From contig NC_065531.1 in NCBI RefSeq assembly GCF_020184175.1, forward strand, positions 54,271,213-54,335,212: a stretch of DNA of 64,000 nt. Direction: 5' to 3'. Each line of letters starts with the position of its first letter. The first letter of the stretch is position 1. Shown here one piece after another: positions 1 to 13,100 of the stretch. The stretch is from Aphis gossypii. Lineage: Eukaryota > Arthropoda > Insecta > Hemiptera > Aphididae. A program made the position numbers and the translations under genes. A model generated the notes under the pieces. The model saw nothing but the letters and a program-made list of their open reading frames with translations. It did no database searches and was not told the origin of the DNA.

Positions 1-177
1 GTATTTCAAATATGAATACGAATATTTAAATTTAATGCTGATGTATTGGTAAAATGTTAGTAAAAAGTAAACTCGCCGTTTAAAAAGTGATATAAGATGT
101 CTTCTTAAATGACCGTTTTAAATAATAACATATTCTTACTTAATAGAGATAACATTATTTTAAGTGATATTTTATCA

Positions 178-183
178 ACTTAC
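178..183 (-). other. Splice donor GTAAGT, phase 1
   Basis: The minus-strand sequence ATAG|GTAAGT is a full match to the U1 consensus from the -1 base on. It ends the membrane exon and shows that the gene continues past the left edge. Bases 1-177 are AT-rich intron with nothing else visible. Confidence 0.85.
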
Positions 184-389
184 CTATCATAAGTAAGGCG
201 ACCGTGAGGTGTTCTCTACCAGAAGCCCTGGTAGCACCCAAGACTGTGCCCACGAGTGCCGAACAAATTCCAGCTATGAACACGATACCAATGAACCACC
301 TGATGGATACCGTACTGGTGGCGTCTGGTAACGTCAACAGACCACAGCACGATTTGGGTGTGTCTTCTTCGCTGCAATAGTGTAACGAC
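184..389 (-). CDS. Membrane-helix exon of the same unidentified gene (partial at the window edge)
   Basis: The exon follows the acceptor ATTTTCCAACAG and ends at the strong donor ATAG|GTAAGT. It carries one base that completes an Arg codon from the previous exon, 68 whole codons, and one base of the next codon. Residues 1-30 are soluble, with an acidic SEED and a Cys pair in PKSCCGLL that could be lipidated near the membrane. Residues 31-52 (WFIGIVFIAGIC and onward) form a clear transmembrane helix. A short basic loop (TRASGREH) follows, and a second hydrophobic stretch starts at LTVALLMIG and must continue in the next exon beyond the left edge. In the spliced product the long low-complexity region precedes the helices. 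Two or more helices are likely. The function is unknown; a PPxY-bearing membrane adaptor is one guess, not established. Confidence 0.85.
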
Positions 390-408
390 CTGTTGGAAAA
401 TATAAAAC
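390..408 (-). other. Splice acceptor of the giant intron
   Basis: On the minus strand a T-rich stretch (TTTTATATTTTCCAACAG) precedes the exon at 389. The phase agrees with the donor 53 kb away. Confidence 0.8.
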
Positions 409-1290
409 TATTAGTAAATAATATTAGTGCGCAGACAAAAAGTTATAATGATGATGATAATAATAATAATGGGTTAAATTTTTTTCGACGCCATATAGAA
501 AATTGACAATTGAATAGCTGATCAATGGTCACGAACCGTGATATTCTTAAACATATACAGTTCAACGAAGTACCTTTACCCAATGACAGATAAAGTCAAG
601 AGGTTAATAAATAATATAATAGTTCACATTCATCACTTAAAAAATATTTAATTGTATGCGTTACAACTTGACTCTTGAGAGTAGCTATTTTTACGAACAA
701 TAAATATTAATTATTTATTATACGTTTTTAACGGTGAGAAAAACGATAACACAAGATGTATTTTATAGTTTATCTATATTATTTATCGTTGGTACAATAT
801 TACGTGCAATACATTATTACACAAAATATATTACGAGATTAGCTAATGTTTTTGTTCAAGATACAGGCCGATATTAATGTCCGGACAATCCTGCAGTGAG
901 GGGACAATATATTATTATGATATTATACATCAACTTCCCGTTTAATTAAATAATAATAACAACATCGTTATAACGATGATTGTTTTTACGGTATTATATA
1001 TAATATACATACATGTACGGACAATAATATACATTATTAGTATACGTTTATAAATTATTCAATGCGCTTGTAAGTATCATATTTTTTTATACATCATATA
1101 TATATGTATTCAACGATTGTAGTCTAAGGCATTAACCCAAAGTACATTAACTGAAAACAATATCACCGAGAGCCGCGCCGCGTATAGTAGCTGTTGAAAA
1201 ACAACAGGTACACCTATGTATACATATACTATACACCTAAGTATTTACACCGGAAGAACCGTATTCAGTATTCACGTACTATATCGTATA

Positions 1291-1329
1291 CATATAATAT
1301 ATATTATATATATATATATTATATATATA
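1291..1329. repeat. TA-rich low-complexity repeat
   Basis: Imperfect TA/ATT dinucleotide tract able to fold on itself. Confidence 0.8.
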
Positions 1330-1811
1330 AGTGTGTACAGTAACAACAAAATGTAAATGAGTATATTTTCTTTTTTTAATACATATTTTACCCCGTGCGA
1401 TTATGTTACGGTTATTGGGATCATTTAGTTCACGAATGGAAACCGTATCAAACGCACGACGAACGTTTATTAGCATAAAACGTTACATCCAATCGCATTA
1501 TCATATTACCCAAGTGCAGATAGGTACTTTCGGTGTTGCTTATGTCGCGCGGAGGGCAGGCGCGTATAGGGTGTAATTAAAATACACAACTGAATGGTTT
1601 AATTTTTTTTTTCGCCGACGACGACGTTTTGCCTCGGTTTTAAACAACCACAAAAGTGACGCGGTAAACATTTCTCGGCTTTGTATATTTTTGTACCGTC
1701 GCATCACTACAGATAAGATATACGCACACGGTTTTTGCGTTTGAATTATAATTTATACGATTGCAGCACGTGATGTAGGTAGTAATCATACATATCTACC
1801 TGCCTATTACA

Positions 1812-1812
1812 A

Positions 1813-1841
<29 letters not shown>
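1812..1841. repeat. (ATT)n microsatellite
   Basis: Ten or so uninterrupted ATT units. Confidence 0.9.
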
Positions 1842-1845
<4 letters not shown>

Positions 1846-2946
1846 TATTATTTTCTTCAAAGGACACGGATTGCATCCTGCTGGAAAATAATATACGAAT
1901 GCCTCGTATATCATATATATGTATATATATAATATATATTATATATACTCCAAAGTATAGTGCACCTATCTCGCGTAGTCGCGCATATAAATACATATTA
2001 TGTAGTGTTCGAGATGATCAGATATTATGTGAGATGAAGGTCCGGCACGTACGCGCATGGTCGAGTGATGTTGTGTATCTGACCTACGTTCAAGGTGACC
2101 AGCCCGAGATTCACGAACACGGCTAGCGGCGGCGTCCGGTTTTAAAATTATTGCCTTTCGGTGGTTCCGTAACGCGTATCAATGACGGGTTCGATAACGC
2201 GACACCGCCAATAATGATGAGTGGATGAATAGCGCAGTTTTGTTTTGGTATAATTATTACTCTCGTTTTTTAGCCATAAATTAAAAATAATGATAATATT
2301 ATTATTAGTGTATATAAATATATACATACTATACAAAGAAATCATCGTTTGATTAAGAAGAAAATTGACCTACCTATAATAGTAATATTAAAGATATATA
2401 TTATGTGTAAACCGATTGAACTTGTGAAGCAGAACAGATCGATAACAATTTCTCTTAATGATTTTTTACCCAGAGGTGTTTTATATAATTAATTTCCATT
2501 ACCACGTGTAGTCGAACGCCGAGTGAAATATACTTTCGTTCAAAAATGAAATCACATTAAAATAATATCGTGTTTACAATCTCTACCCTCTATATATAAT
2601 ATTATATACCTGTGATGTAGGATCTGACTAATGAAGTCGTCGAGAAACAAAGTGCGATCAACCGAGATGAACGGATAAAATATCGCGGATTATAGTTGTG
2701 TGCGTTATTTATAATAATATTATCGTCGTCGAATCGGAGTGATAATATTAAAAATCGCCTAAACGTGCAGTTGCGTAATGCGTTCGACGCTGGATTAAAA
2801 ATAAGTATGCGCCTGCGTTTGAACGAGAAAATGTGTGTCCTCCTCCGGTTTGATAAAGTCGTAAAATAAACCCATCTCTTAAAAGCCGGTCATGCATTCA
2901 GTATGAGATTTGGGGTGTGTAGTATATGTGCTAGGCTCAGACTGGA

Positions 2947-3011
2947 AAAGGGTGTTCGGATGAGTCTTATTCCTAGGGGGTTTCACGAGGAACTCATTCG
3001 ACACACCCTTT
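2947..3011 (+). ncRNA. miRNA-precursor-like hairpin, unidentified
   Basis: The arm at 2,947-2,965 (AAAGGGTGTTCGGATGAGT) pairs with the arm at 2,992-3,011 over 19 base pairs, with one bulged base and one G-U pair. A further TCCT/AGGA pairing (2,971-2,974 with 2,988-2,991) leaves a 13-base terminal loop. The G-U pair becomes a C-A mismatch in the opposite transcript, so folding favours a plus-strand RNA, antisense to the host gene. The arms are about 45% GC, unlike the trivial AT palindromes elsewhere. I do not recognise either arm as a known insect miRNA. It could instead be a short inverted-repeat element. Confidence 0.35.
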
Positions 3012-5599
3012 GTTGGTAGAAAAAACCGTCGAATTTGTTGCCGCTCCCTCCGTTTCTCATTGTAATTCAGTTAAACTTTTCATAGCGCAATAACTGACTG
3101 AACGAAATAGTTATAGCCCGAACGAACCGCATTATTGTATTAGATAATATCATTTAAATATTTATAGACAATTTAATCGAGTAGATTATAATTATTGTGA
3201 GTATCTAAACAGTAGCAACTTTTTAATTATTTTATTTATAATAATAATAATTTACATACTACTGCCAGAATTTGATTATTTCGTTCCCGTCGTTATTCAT
3301 TAACAGCGTATTACTATATAACTATATCTATGGACTAATTTTAAATACTATAGCTAAGTAAAAAAAGAAAAAGAAAACATTTTGTAATTAGTTTTTTAGA
3401 AAAAGAAATTTATGTTAATTAATGTCAAGGTTTGTGTTTTTTAATTGTTTAAATGTTTGAATTGGTTGATAAATATTAGTGTGCTAAATCGAAGGATACA
3501 TGAGGGAACATTCTCGTTGTTATTATCGCGTTTAATTTACTAGCTCGTTTCAATGTTAACGCGTGCTTTTGGTTAAATTTTGTTTTTTCTTTTAACGAAT
3601 AAGACAATAATAATAATTAGTCTCGTCCATTTTGATTAGTTCCGATTGAGAAGATGATTATACATAATAATAATTGATTGCCAACAGTTTTCAGCTAGAA
3701 GTATAATATAGCATAGTATTTCTTTTGTCAAGTATCATATTTCAATCTCCGCCAATCAATTGTGTTTTCCCAATGGGATATTATTACGTACACTATGAAA
3801 TATTACGTTTGTGTTGTTGGTTTATTATTATTATTATTATATATTAATATAATTTTTATATCATGATCATTCGGATTGGCTTATTGAGTTATTATTAATT
3901 ATGACTGAATAATATGTCTGCAGTTTCTATTTTTAAAATTTGTTTTAATGATATGAGTGCAAAAATAACATTTGTGTACCTAAACTAAAATTTTGTCAAT
4001 TATTGTCAAATATTTTCTTAAAAAAAAATGTCATATCGATCATTTATGCACAATGTGTAGGTACCCTCGGTATTATATTTGCTCGACAATGAGTTTTGGG
4101 ATAAAAAAAATTACAACATAAATGTGCGGGTAACAGACAAAATATTAATCATTCATTCCCACGTGTTTTTTTTTCACGACTTTTTGCATTTTAATGTTTT
4201 TTTTGCATTGTTATTATTACTATATACATATTTTTTTTTTTTTGAAGTTTTGATCATAAAGCCATACACATCACATTTGTTCAATGAACCATACATCAGC
4301 TATGTGGATTATAATAGCAAAGAATTTTTTTACAAATAATCATTGTAGCTGGACAAAGTGGCGACGTATTCAGCAATTCGAGTTGAGATCTGTTTTAAGT
4401 CTAATGTTTCAAATATTATAGTTCATATATTCTGTAGCATTAGTACAAAATTTATTATAAATAATAATATCATATCCTATTATAACCTTATCTTTGTAGA
4501 ATACCGTACGTGTAGGTGGTGTATTCCGTTTATTTTTCTAATATCCTGGTCGAGTGAATAAGAATTAGAAAAACATTTTATCAGAATTTCACACGGAGAT
4601 GATAATAATGATATACAAATATACAATATCTAAGTATTTTTTTCAGAATTCCAGCCGTATCAATGCATTTTTTTTCTCGTGCGATTTAAATCAGTTTTCA
4701 AATTAAAAAACTTTAATGTAGTTTTCTTTATAAAGGTGTTTCTTAAATCCAATTTTATTACATATATATAGTATAAAAGTTTTGTACAAAATATGAGTTT
4801 GACAGTTACTATTATAACCATAATAATATTGTTTTTAGTTTAATATAAATATACTAAGATGATTGTATAAACTATTACATTTATACTTTATACATCTGAA
4901 TCATTGACTGTTCATGAATAATGGAAGTACAAAATACATTTTACTCAGAACTTATAGTTGTGGAATATTAGATACCTACATTAGCGCAAAATTTTGTTAT
5001 GAATAACAACAATTACGTGGTATTAAATGGTGGTTTTAATTCAATTTAAATACGCACATTTCATCAAATTATCAGACGAATAAAAAGAAACTGAAAAGAA
5101 AGTAAATAAAGTAGGTATTATGTTAAATTTAAAATCATAAATCAATAAAAAAAAAAAACTGAAATTTTACACTACCAAGATTATTATTTATGTATTAATA
5201 TAATATTAAAAATACGTTTTAATTAAAATACATAAATTATACAATAATATAAATCTAAATATAGTCTATAATATACATAATGTATTACAGAGAAATTTTT
5301 CAATGATATTCTATGTCATATAATATAACGAGGTTTATTTATAAGCCTTTTTAAATATCTTCATTTATTTTTATCAGATGATACTATACATATAATGTCG
5401 AAAAAATAATACAATTTATTAATTGTATCGAGAACAGATTATTTCAAAATCGCTGACAATATTCCTATACCTTCGCGACGTCAAATCCACGACAAACGGT
5501 ATAATGTTTACAATCGTTTCTTTCCTCAGCCAACCATAGTAAAATCATTGATCTAGATTTTAGATCGAGACGGTTATAGTATGGAAATCAGTTGATAAT

Positions 5600-6340
5600 G
5601 GTTCAGCAGTAGTAGGCAGTAGTGCCGCCTTCAGAACGGATTAGGTTTTGTTTAAAAATAATATGTAACGGAGTTACACCTCCACGCAGTAAACCATCTT
5701 GCACGTCGCTTCGCATCGGTTGTGTCGTATAGCTGCGTTTTTATCATAATATATACATACATAAAAATGATTATTAACGACAATGTCATTACTCATTATA
5801 CAATTGAAATGTATACACCGTTACTGCGTTATACGGAGTATCCTGTGTTAGGTACGGGAGTCTCAGAAATGGATTGAGAGAGAGAGAGAAATAGACTAAG
5901 ATTGCAAAAAAAAAGCATCATTGCGTAACTCAAAATTATTAGTGTATACACTACTCTATCTGGGGGGGTTGGAAGACGAACAGGGTGAAAGAGTAAGGGT
6001 AGACGACTTTGGGGCCACGTACCGCACCGCACACGTACATTCGTGTTATATATAGGTACGTGTGACCGTGGAAATAGTAATAATACGACCGAAAAAACAT
6101 TATCACCGCATAGCCTCCTAGTGCCTCTCTGTCTAAATATATATATATTATATATATCTATTGCAATTGAACATGGCTGTGCGGGGAATTGCGATCGTTC
6201 TGACGCGATAAACGACAAAAGTCGTTTTCGGAAATGGCGGTCTGGCACAAATAGTCCCGCAAAAAGGATTTCAAACGGATCTAGACTCTACAACGCTATA
6301 ACTGTGTATATATATATATATAAACGTAGTAAATATTAAG
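5600..6340. other. GC-richer intronic island
   Basis: The GC content rises relative to the flanks, with many CpG dinucleotides (for example around 5,690-5,720 and 6,010-6,070). A GA run lies at about 5,875-5,890 and a TA repeat at 6,307-6,322. Overlapping open frames up to 139 codons exist on both strands, but none has a recognisable domain or clean splice boundaries. A regulatory role is possible but not shown. Confidence 0.35.
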
Positions 6341-8734
6341 TGTGCGTATACTGTGTACATGATAACGCATGTGAGTGCCGTAGCTAGTGAAATGTCTTGT
6401 GTTTTTTGTGTCCACAAAAAATACCTAAACAACATTTCGTTTTAAAATCTAAAACACTAAAAACTCGGACGACTCTAAAAAAAGGGTTTCGTAAGCAGTA
6501 GTTACGCTCACAATCACTTTGCCTGTTGTTGCAGAATAATGAGTAAATTGAAAGAGCGAAGAATTGTACTAGAGTTGTAAAAATGTGAGACAATTCAATC
6601 AATGACTGTGTAAATAAAAAATAGTGAAACGGCCCAAGGGCGTCGAATACTACTATTATAATATGTCATCGTGTTGTTTTAGAAACCAACTTTAATAATA
6701 ATGGTAATAATACAATAAGAGCACAGAAATATCATTAGGCGTACAGCAGTAGATATACTACATACAACGTCCGCGAGCCTATGAGCAGGAAGCACATAGC
6801 AACTGAGTCCAATAATAACGCTATAATATATAATATTGCGTACCTGTGCTTGATCGTGTCTTTAGACACCTTGAAATACTGTGTGTATATATATATATAT
6901 TCGAGAAGGTTGTACATTGACACAAGAGAATTAACATTATTATTGTTATAATGTTCGCGTATTATACCTATAGCACAATACATTACTATAATATACAACT
7001 ACGGAGCCTTTGATTATGTCAATGAGCAATGACGATAGTTTAATTACGAACATCAAGATGTAATAGGTACACTAAACCCATTTACGAATTTCCGTAAAAT
7101 TCTATCGAGTTATCTAAATAATAAGATACGTATCTATTATAGACATATTTTTCATGTGCATTGTCATTAATATTCACGAACTTCGACGTTTTAGAAGTAT
7201 AATAATAATCTCCAACAGATTAGCTAAAAAAATATCAGAGGATAAAATGTATACGTCTTAAAATATCGACTTGTAATATTATGAACAACATATTATATGA
7301 TGTATAATATAGTAAACAAAATTGTTTTCAAACTTGTAAAAGGTCATTAATTTATTAATACTAGTGAGTAGTGAATATCCTTGGGGTACAGTAGAAGTCA
7401 CGAAGCGCATATACTCATAAAGCATTGAGATCCGTCGGCCATGTACCATTATGCATCATAGGTATCTATATAATCATATTATAAAGTATATTATATGTAT
7501 TTTGTATAGCTCTTGGAATGCTTGAAATGACGATTACACCAAACATTTTACTATAGTGAGAATATAATTTTTATATTATATACTAATAACGCTTTACAAA
7601 AGAATTCAAATAAGTACATTGTCAAATTATATTAATGTAAATTTGTGAGTTCGGAGATTAGGTTGAAAATATTTGACTCAATTTTTGTTTCAATAAATTT
7701 CTAATGGTTAAATAATCAATTTTAACTTTTATTATAATTAGGAATGTGTAATAGGATATCCAGGAAAAAATATATTTTTATAACACGTACTTATCTCTCG
7801 ATTTTTTATTTTATTTATTCTCATAAACGTACAAGTCCGCATAAGACACAATTTCATATATGGTTGTGTCATTTTACGTCAATCGATACTGAAAAATTAC
7901 ATTTTACAAAACTACAATAGGGCCATTTCTTTTATTCCAGTATACTCAGTATACATTTCTAGACCCTTTTACATTTCTATTGTCCCCCTCATATGAAACA
8001 CGAGTACAGATGAACCTAAAGAGTGCTCGAAAATGGGCATAATACAGATATGTAAACATCTGCCCAGTAATGTACTCAGACGTTAGCTGATGACAAAGGT
8101 TTTCTTAAAAGATTTAATCATATACACGTGTTATAAAGCCAACCGATAACATAGTAATATTTTATTCGTTTAATTCGTTTAGTAATTCATTCACTCAAGG
8201 AACGTCTTCAGCGAAACATTTAACTGATATACTATTATATGTATTGTGTGTACCAAAATGTAGGTCTTTGTCTTATCAAAGTAAGTGGACGCGTATATGC
8301 CATAAATTCCACAATTGTAAGTAGTGGATGTTTCATGTTAAAACTACTTAAAACCACTTCGTTAAAAGAATATATTAATCATATTTATCATTGTTTAATA
8401 TATTATACACAACTTCAATCGTATTAAAAATAATAATTGTTTATAATAAGTGGATTTGACATTCGAAGGTTGAAAGGTTTCAAATTACATGTAAGGATGG
8501 ATATAATACGTATCACAAATTATAATATTTTCAATCGAAAGACTTTCCATAAAAAAGTCATCGAATAATAATAATAAATAAACCATATCCTGAGCAAAAT
8601 AATTGTAGTTGACAATTTATTATTATGTTTCGCACGGGAAAAATACTAAAATATAACGAAGGGCTTTGACGAAGAGAATAAGAGAAATGTATCCATTATT
8701 AAATTTAATAATATTTTTCTTTATACAACGTAGA
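6341..8734. other. Intron block, AT-rich
   Basis: The block is mostly featureless AT-rich DNA with a TA run near 6,886-6,900. No exon, RNA gene or mobile element was recognised. Confidence 0.5.
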
Positions 8735-9240
8735 CTACAACGATGACGACGACATCGATTGGACAAATTCGGTTTTATTGAATTTTTTCACGACCCCTCC
8801 GGGTCGTCGAAAGCTTGGATAGTACTCGCGCCCATAAAATCCATCCGCGAATTTTCGATTTAGCGCTAATACATAATGTGCTTTTCTCCCCGGTATATTT
8901 TTATAATCCTCTTCTTGCCTCTCGCTGTCTCCACCCCCATACCCATCGTATATATAGAGATCCAATTTTGCAAAAGGCCGTGACACCGGTGACGCCGCAC
9001 TGCGATAAAACAAGTCACGTTTTTCAATCGAAAGGGATGGATGCAAAAAAAAGCACACGACCGAACGGCGAAAAAAAAATAAACCTATAATATCACCTCA
9101 GCGTGTTTGCTTTTACTACCTATACATGTTTTGTCGCACACGTGATGACGAAAACTCCACCCTCCGAATAGAACGATACCGCGTCGGCTGACGAGACGAA
9201 ATATGCTTTTTTCACTTCGAATGGTTCGTCGTCGAAATTA
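8735..9240. other. GC-richer intronic island
   Basis: CpG-containing sequence, including a near palindrome CGACCCCTCCGGGTCG at 8,791-8,806. Open frames of about 90-107 codons overlap on both strands without recognisable features. It could be an unmethylated regulatory element; no exon boundary is convincing. Confidence 0.3.
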
Positions 9241-9570
9241 ATGATCATAGGTACCATTTCATATTTGTCCTACCCACGTCGATAATGGCAGGCGCATTAT
9301 AATACTTCCACGATGTAATTATAGCATTTATGCATAGTTAGCAGTATAATAACATATCGGTTAGAACTTTGAAAAGCTTTGCGACAACTGTCAGCCAATA
9401 ATATCAATAAATAATAATGATTGTTATTAATAATGGAATATGCATTTGTAGCAAAATACATATTTTTGAGCTTCTAGTAAAATGTAGCTTTCTTTACAAC
9501 TAGTTTGAATTATATAATAACAAATTCAATTTCAAAACTTCTATTTGAAATTTTTTATACTTTTTCTTTG

Positions 9571-9591
9571 TTTTTTTTTTTTTTTTTTTTT
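9571..9591. repeat. Poly-T run
   Basis: Twenty-one consecutive T residues on the plus strand; no retroposed sequence was recognised next to it. Confidence 0.9.
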
Positions 9592-10085
9592 ATTGTATTT
9601 CAAACAGTATTTTTACGTATTTTAAATGAATTTTCTTAGGTTTTATAGTGCATTCAAATCACAGTCCTAATTATTATTGCTAAAAGCATTCAACTCTATT
9701 ATTGTTTCATACTACTTGGTTCCGGTATAAATAAACCCATTTGTAATTTGGTTAGCCTTAGCACCCGAAATCCTTAGAGTATTAATAGTATTATGTTCAT
9801 GCTATGTGCTGCTATATAGCAGACTAAATCTGTGATAACGGGACAGCTAGTTTCGGACGCATCGCGGTCGTCGCAAGAATAAATTACTACACGCTGTCGG
9901 GAAAAAATTATGAAAAAAAATAATATCAACGAAATCGTATACATGCGAGACATCGTACAATGTAAACTCTGGCGATGACTTTCGACTTAGGCGGTGACGG
10001 CGGCGGTGTAACAACAATGTCCGATATGGAATTCAATTATTGAATACTGCACATACAGCCATACGATGACAGGTACACGTTTTCA

Positions 10086-10120
<35 letters not shown>
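10086..10120. repeat. (CA)n-(TA)n compound microsatellite
   Basis: About thirteen CA units to 10,112 followed directly by TA units. Confidence 0.9.
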
Positions 10121-10121
<1 letters not shown>

Positions 10122-13100
10122 GTATATAATGACTGCACGTCTTACGCTGTGACATATCTATCGCGGGATTAGTACCTATACATTATATTATATGCGTTCC
10201 GGTACGACGTCAAGGATTACAACGCTGATGAATAGAGTAGTTTCGATGTCTCGTACTTGAAATTGCTTTTTCGATATTATGTACCTATTTTGAAATCGGG
10301 TCGCCGCTAACTTTTTGTATTGTATAATACAATACATACAATATGGTTACGAAGAGCTTCTAGGGCTATTGCGAGTATACTTATTGGAGAAAAAAATATT
10401 TAAAAAATCGGTTAAATTTTTAAATTATGAATTTATACCGTGTTAAGTATGTCATGGTTTTTATTAATACAGAAATTAATACACATATTATGTATAATGT
10501 ACATATAAATAATAAAATATAATTCATTAATCTTAAATCGATACTCTAGTGTTGTATTGTTATCAACTAACAAACCTATAATTTTAGATAAAATAATTAC
10601 ATACCTTAAATCACACATAATTTAGTTTAAATTCTTAAAATACAATAATTTATACAGCGTATTTTAATATATATAAAATATATATTTAATGAATAGTATA
10701 ATAATATTTTTCATTTAAATTTTGTCTATCAACAACTTCAAATTATAGTAAAATTGTACTCATTAGTTTAGGTTATTTGAAATATCTAAATACTTTCCAA
10801 GTAGACTATCATTATAAAGATCAAATATGTTTTTGATGGTTTAAAAATATTTCTCAACTATATAATCCACGAATGTTATTTTTACTTTTCAGGGTGACTT
10901 CGCTGGATTATAATCGCATTATATCAAAGGAAATTAATATTTTTAAATAACACACATTCGAATCAAGAACAGAAACTATTAATTAATAATTTGGTAAGAA
11001 ATCTCAAAAAATATATAATTTATTATTTATGTATTTTATTCAGCTAAAGCTATTATTTAAATAATTTAAATAATTTATTAGTACCTATGTAAGTATTTAA
11101 AGTAATTAAAAACGTGTTATGATAATGTGTTTGTATTCTAACGTTTTAGCGTCCGTAAGCTTTAAGTAGTAAAAGAAAACTGGAAACATAAAAAATCCAT
11201 ACATGGTTCCAACAACAATGATAATTTAATATCTGTATACAAACACACGTGTACATAAATATAATATATAAGAATCGATCAATCAGGAATAATGCTACTT
11301 TCACCGGAGTTTTAGCGAAAGGGTCCAATTTAAAGTAATGCCATTCGGTTTCCGCAACGCACGTCCCATTACGCCTGATGGGTCGATAACCAAATCCAGA
11401 GGCGACGGTTCCCTCTTTCCTATACGACTACCACCACTACCACCACTACTGGCACTACTACTACTTCCTCCATCATCATCACCACCGCCGTATAATAGGG
11501 TTCTCTTTCTTTCTGTTTTTTTTTCTTTTCATTCGTTGACAAATTGAAAAAAAATACTCTTCAATAATATAAGAACGGTTTTTTATTTGTTTGTTATATA
11601 TATAGGTATGTACGATTAAGACGAAATTACGTATTATCCCTGCAGATTCCGTTATGCGTAAGAAATAATAGAACTCTATTGAAATTGTTTCAGTGAGGTT
11701 TGAACTCCCAATACGTAGTTATTGAAAAAAGGACGATTAATTTAAACATGTCACATGAATATTATACAATCATTTATTCGTGATATTAATACCGTGGTAT
11801 GATTTATATATTATAAAAACGCTTTAATACATAAAATATGCAGATTTTCTTTTTAATAGATTGTTTATAATAAAGAAAATAATATTGAAAGCGATAGTAT
11901 AATAGTGTATAGTGGGTAATATAAAATATTTAAAAAACTTGATTAGAAACTCGAGGTTGTTGAAAATATTCATTGTAAGTAAAACAATTTTGAGCTCAGG
12001 TTTTGGCTAACAATGCGGTTTTATTTGTTGCTTACAAGTGTCATGCATATGAGGGTTAAATGTTGTAATTAATTCATTGTTTGTGAATAAATTAGTTTAT
12101 AAACTATCGTATAAACAACACCCTTTTGTATTGAAATTTCACTAAACGTACAAAACATTGAATATGTAAGCAGTCATTTTTTAATTAATATTTCAGATGA
12201 TATGAGTATTTTCACTCTTAAAAACCCAACTAGAATATGTAACAAAAATAAAAAGGATAGCAGCCTCAATATAGATTAAAATATTATTAGTGACTTTAAT
12301 TTACATAGATTACAGATCATACATCATGGTTTCGCGTCTCTCGTTGCTTTTTGGATAGGTAGTAATAATAAAATGTGATCGCACTGAACTAATCAGTGTT
12401 CTAAATATTATACTAATAATAACCTTGAGAAGTTCTCATTTGAACTGCATTTCCCATGGGAATATTCAAGAACACGTGAGTGTGATTTTCTACAACATAT
12501 AATCGTACAACTAACAATCTCAGTGGCGAGGGATTGTAGAATTTTGATTGGTCGGTCGGGCAGGTGGTATAAAAGTCGAGTTCAGTAACCTCACGGGGTG
12601 ATATAATAACAATGGGGGAGCACTGGAGTTTACAAATCGAGTTTTTGGAGTCATCATATACATACATATTATAATATAGGTGTTAGAATTTATACCCTAT
12701 GAGTAGAAAACTATGTAACTTTTTGTAATCGCGTGGTTTGTCAAAATATGATAAAATCAATGACGCTAAGATGCGAAAAGTTTTTATCACCTCTAGAGAG
12801 AAGACAAACAAATAAATAAAGTACTTGGCACATGCAGATATTACAGTATAGAGTTGAAGGTATCTAAATGTAAAAGAAGTGTACAAGTGCATATTATATA
12901 CAGAAAAACAAAAATAATATAGTGTATTGTACATGCGTATATTGTATACATTTTATCAGACTAATTTATGCGCTTATACGTATACCTATATCGAAATAAA
13001 TCGACGAAAATTAATGTTGCTTTGGTTTAAAACTCGATTGAGAATTGGATTAAGTTGTGTTATATTCGTAATTAGGATGACTCATTTACTTATGTATACT

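Larger units (their letters stand above)
410..5599. other. Intron block, AT-rich
   Basis: The block holds TA-rich microsatellites around 1,291-1,329 and 1,918-1,945, an ATT repeat at 1,812-1,841, the hairpin at 2,947-3,011 and an ATT run near 3,824-3,841. The part from about 2,030 to 2,240 is somewhat GC-richer. No convincing exon was found. Short open frames here are low-complexity and consistent with chance. Confidence 0.6.

Noticed and set aside
1279..2126. Open frames rich in Tyr/Ile
   Set aside because: They are translations of TA and ATT microsatellites.
5829..6339. Overlapping 139- and 98-codon frames on opposite strands
   Set aside because: Both arise in the same GC-richer island, contain microsatellite-encoded residues and lack splice boundaries or recognisable motifs.
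11690..11745. tRNA-like T-arm (minus GGGAG TTCAAAC CTCAC)
   Set aside because: The T stem has a mismatch, and the anticodon and acceptor arms cannot be formed at the right spacing.
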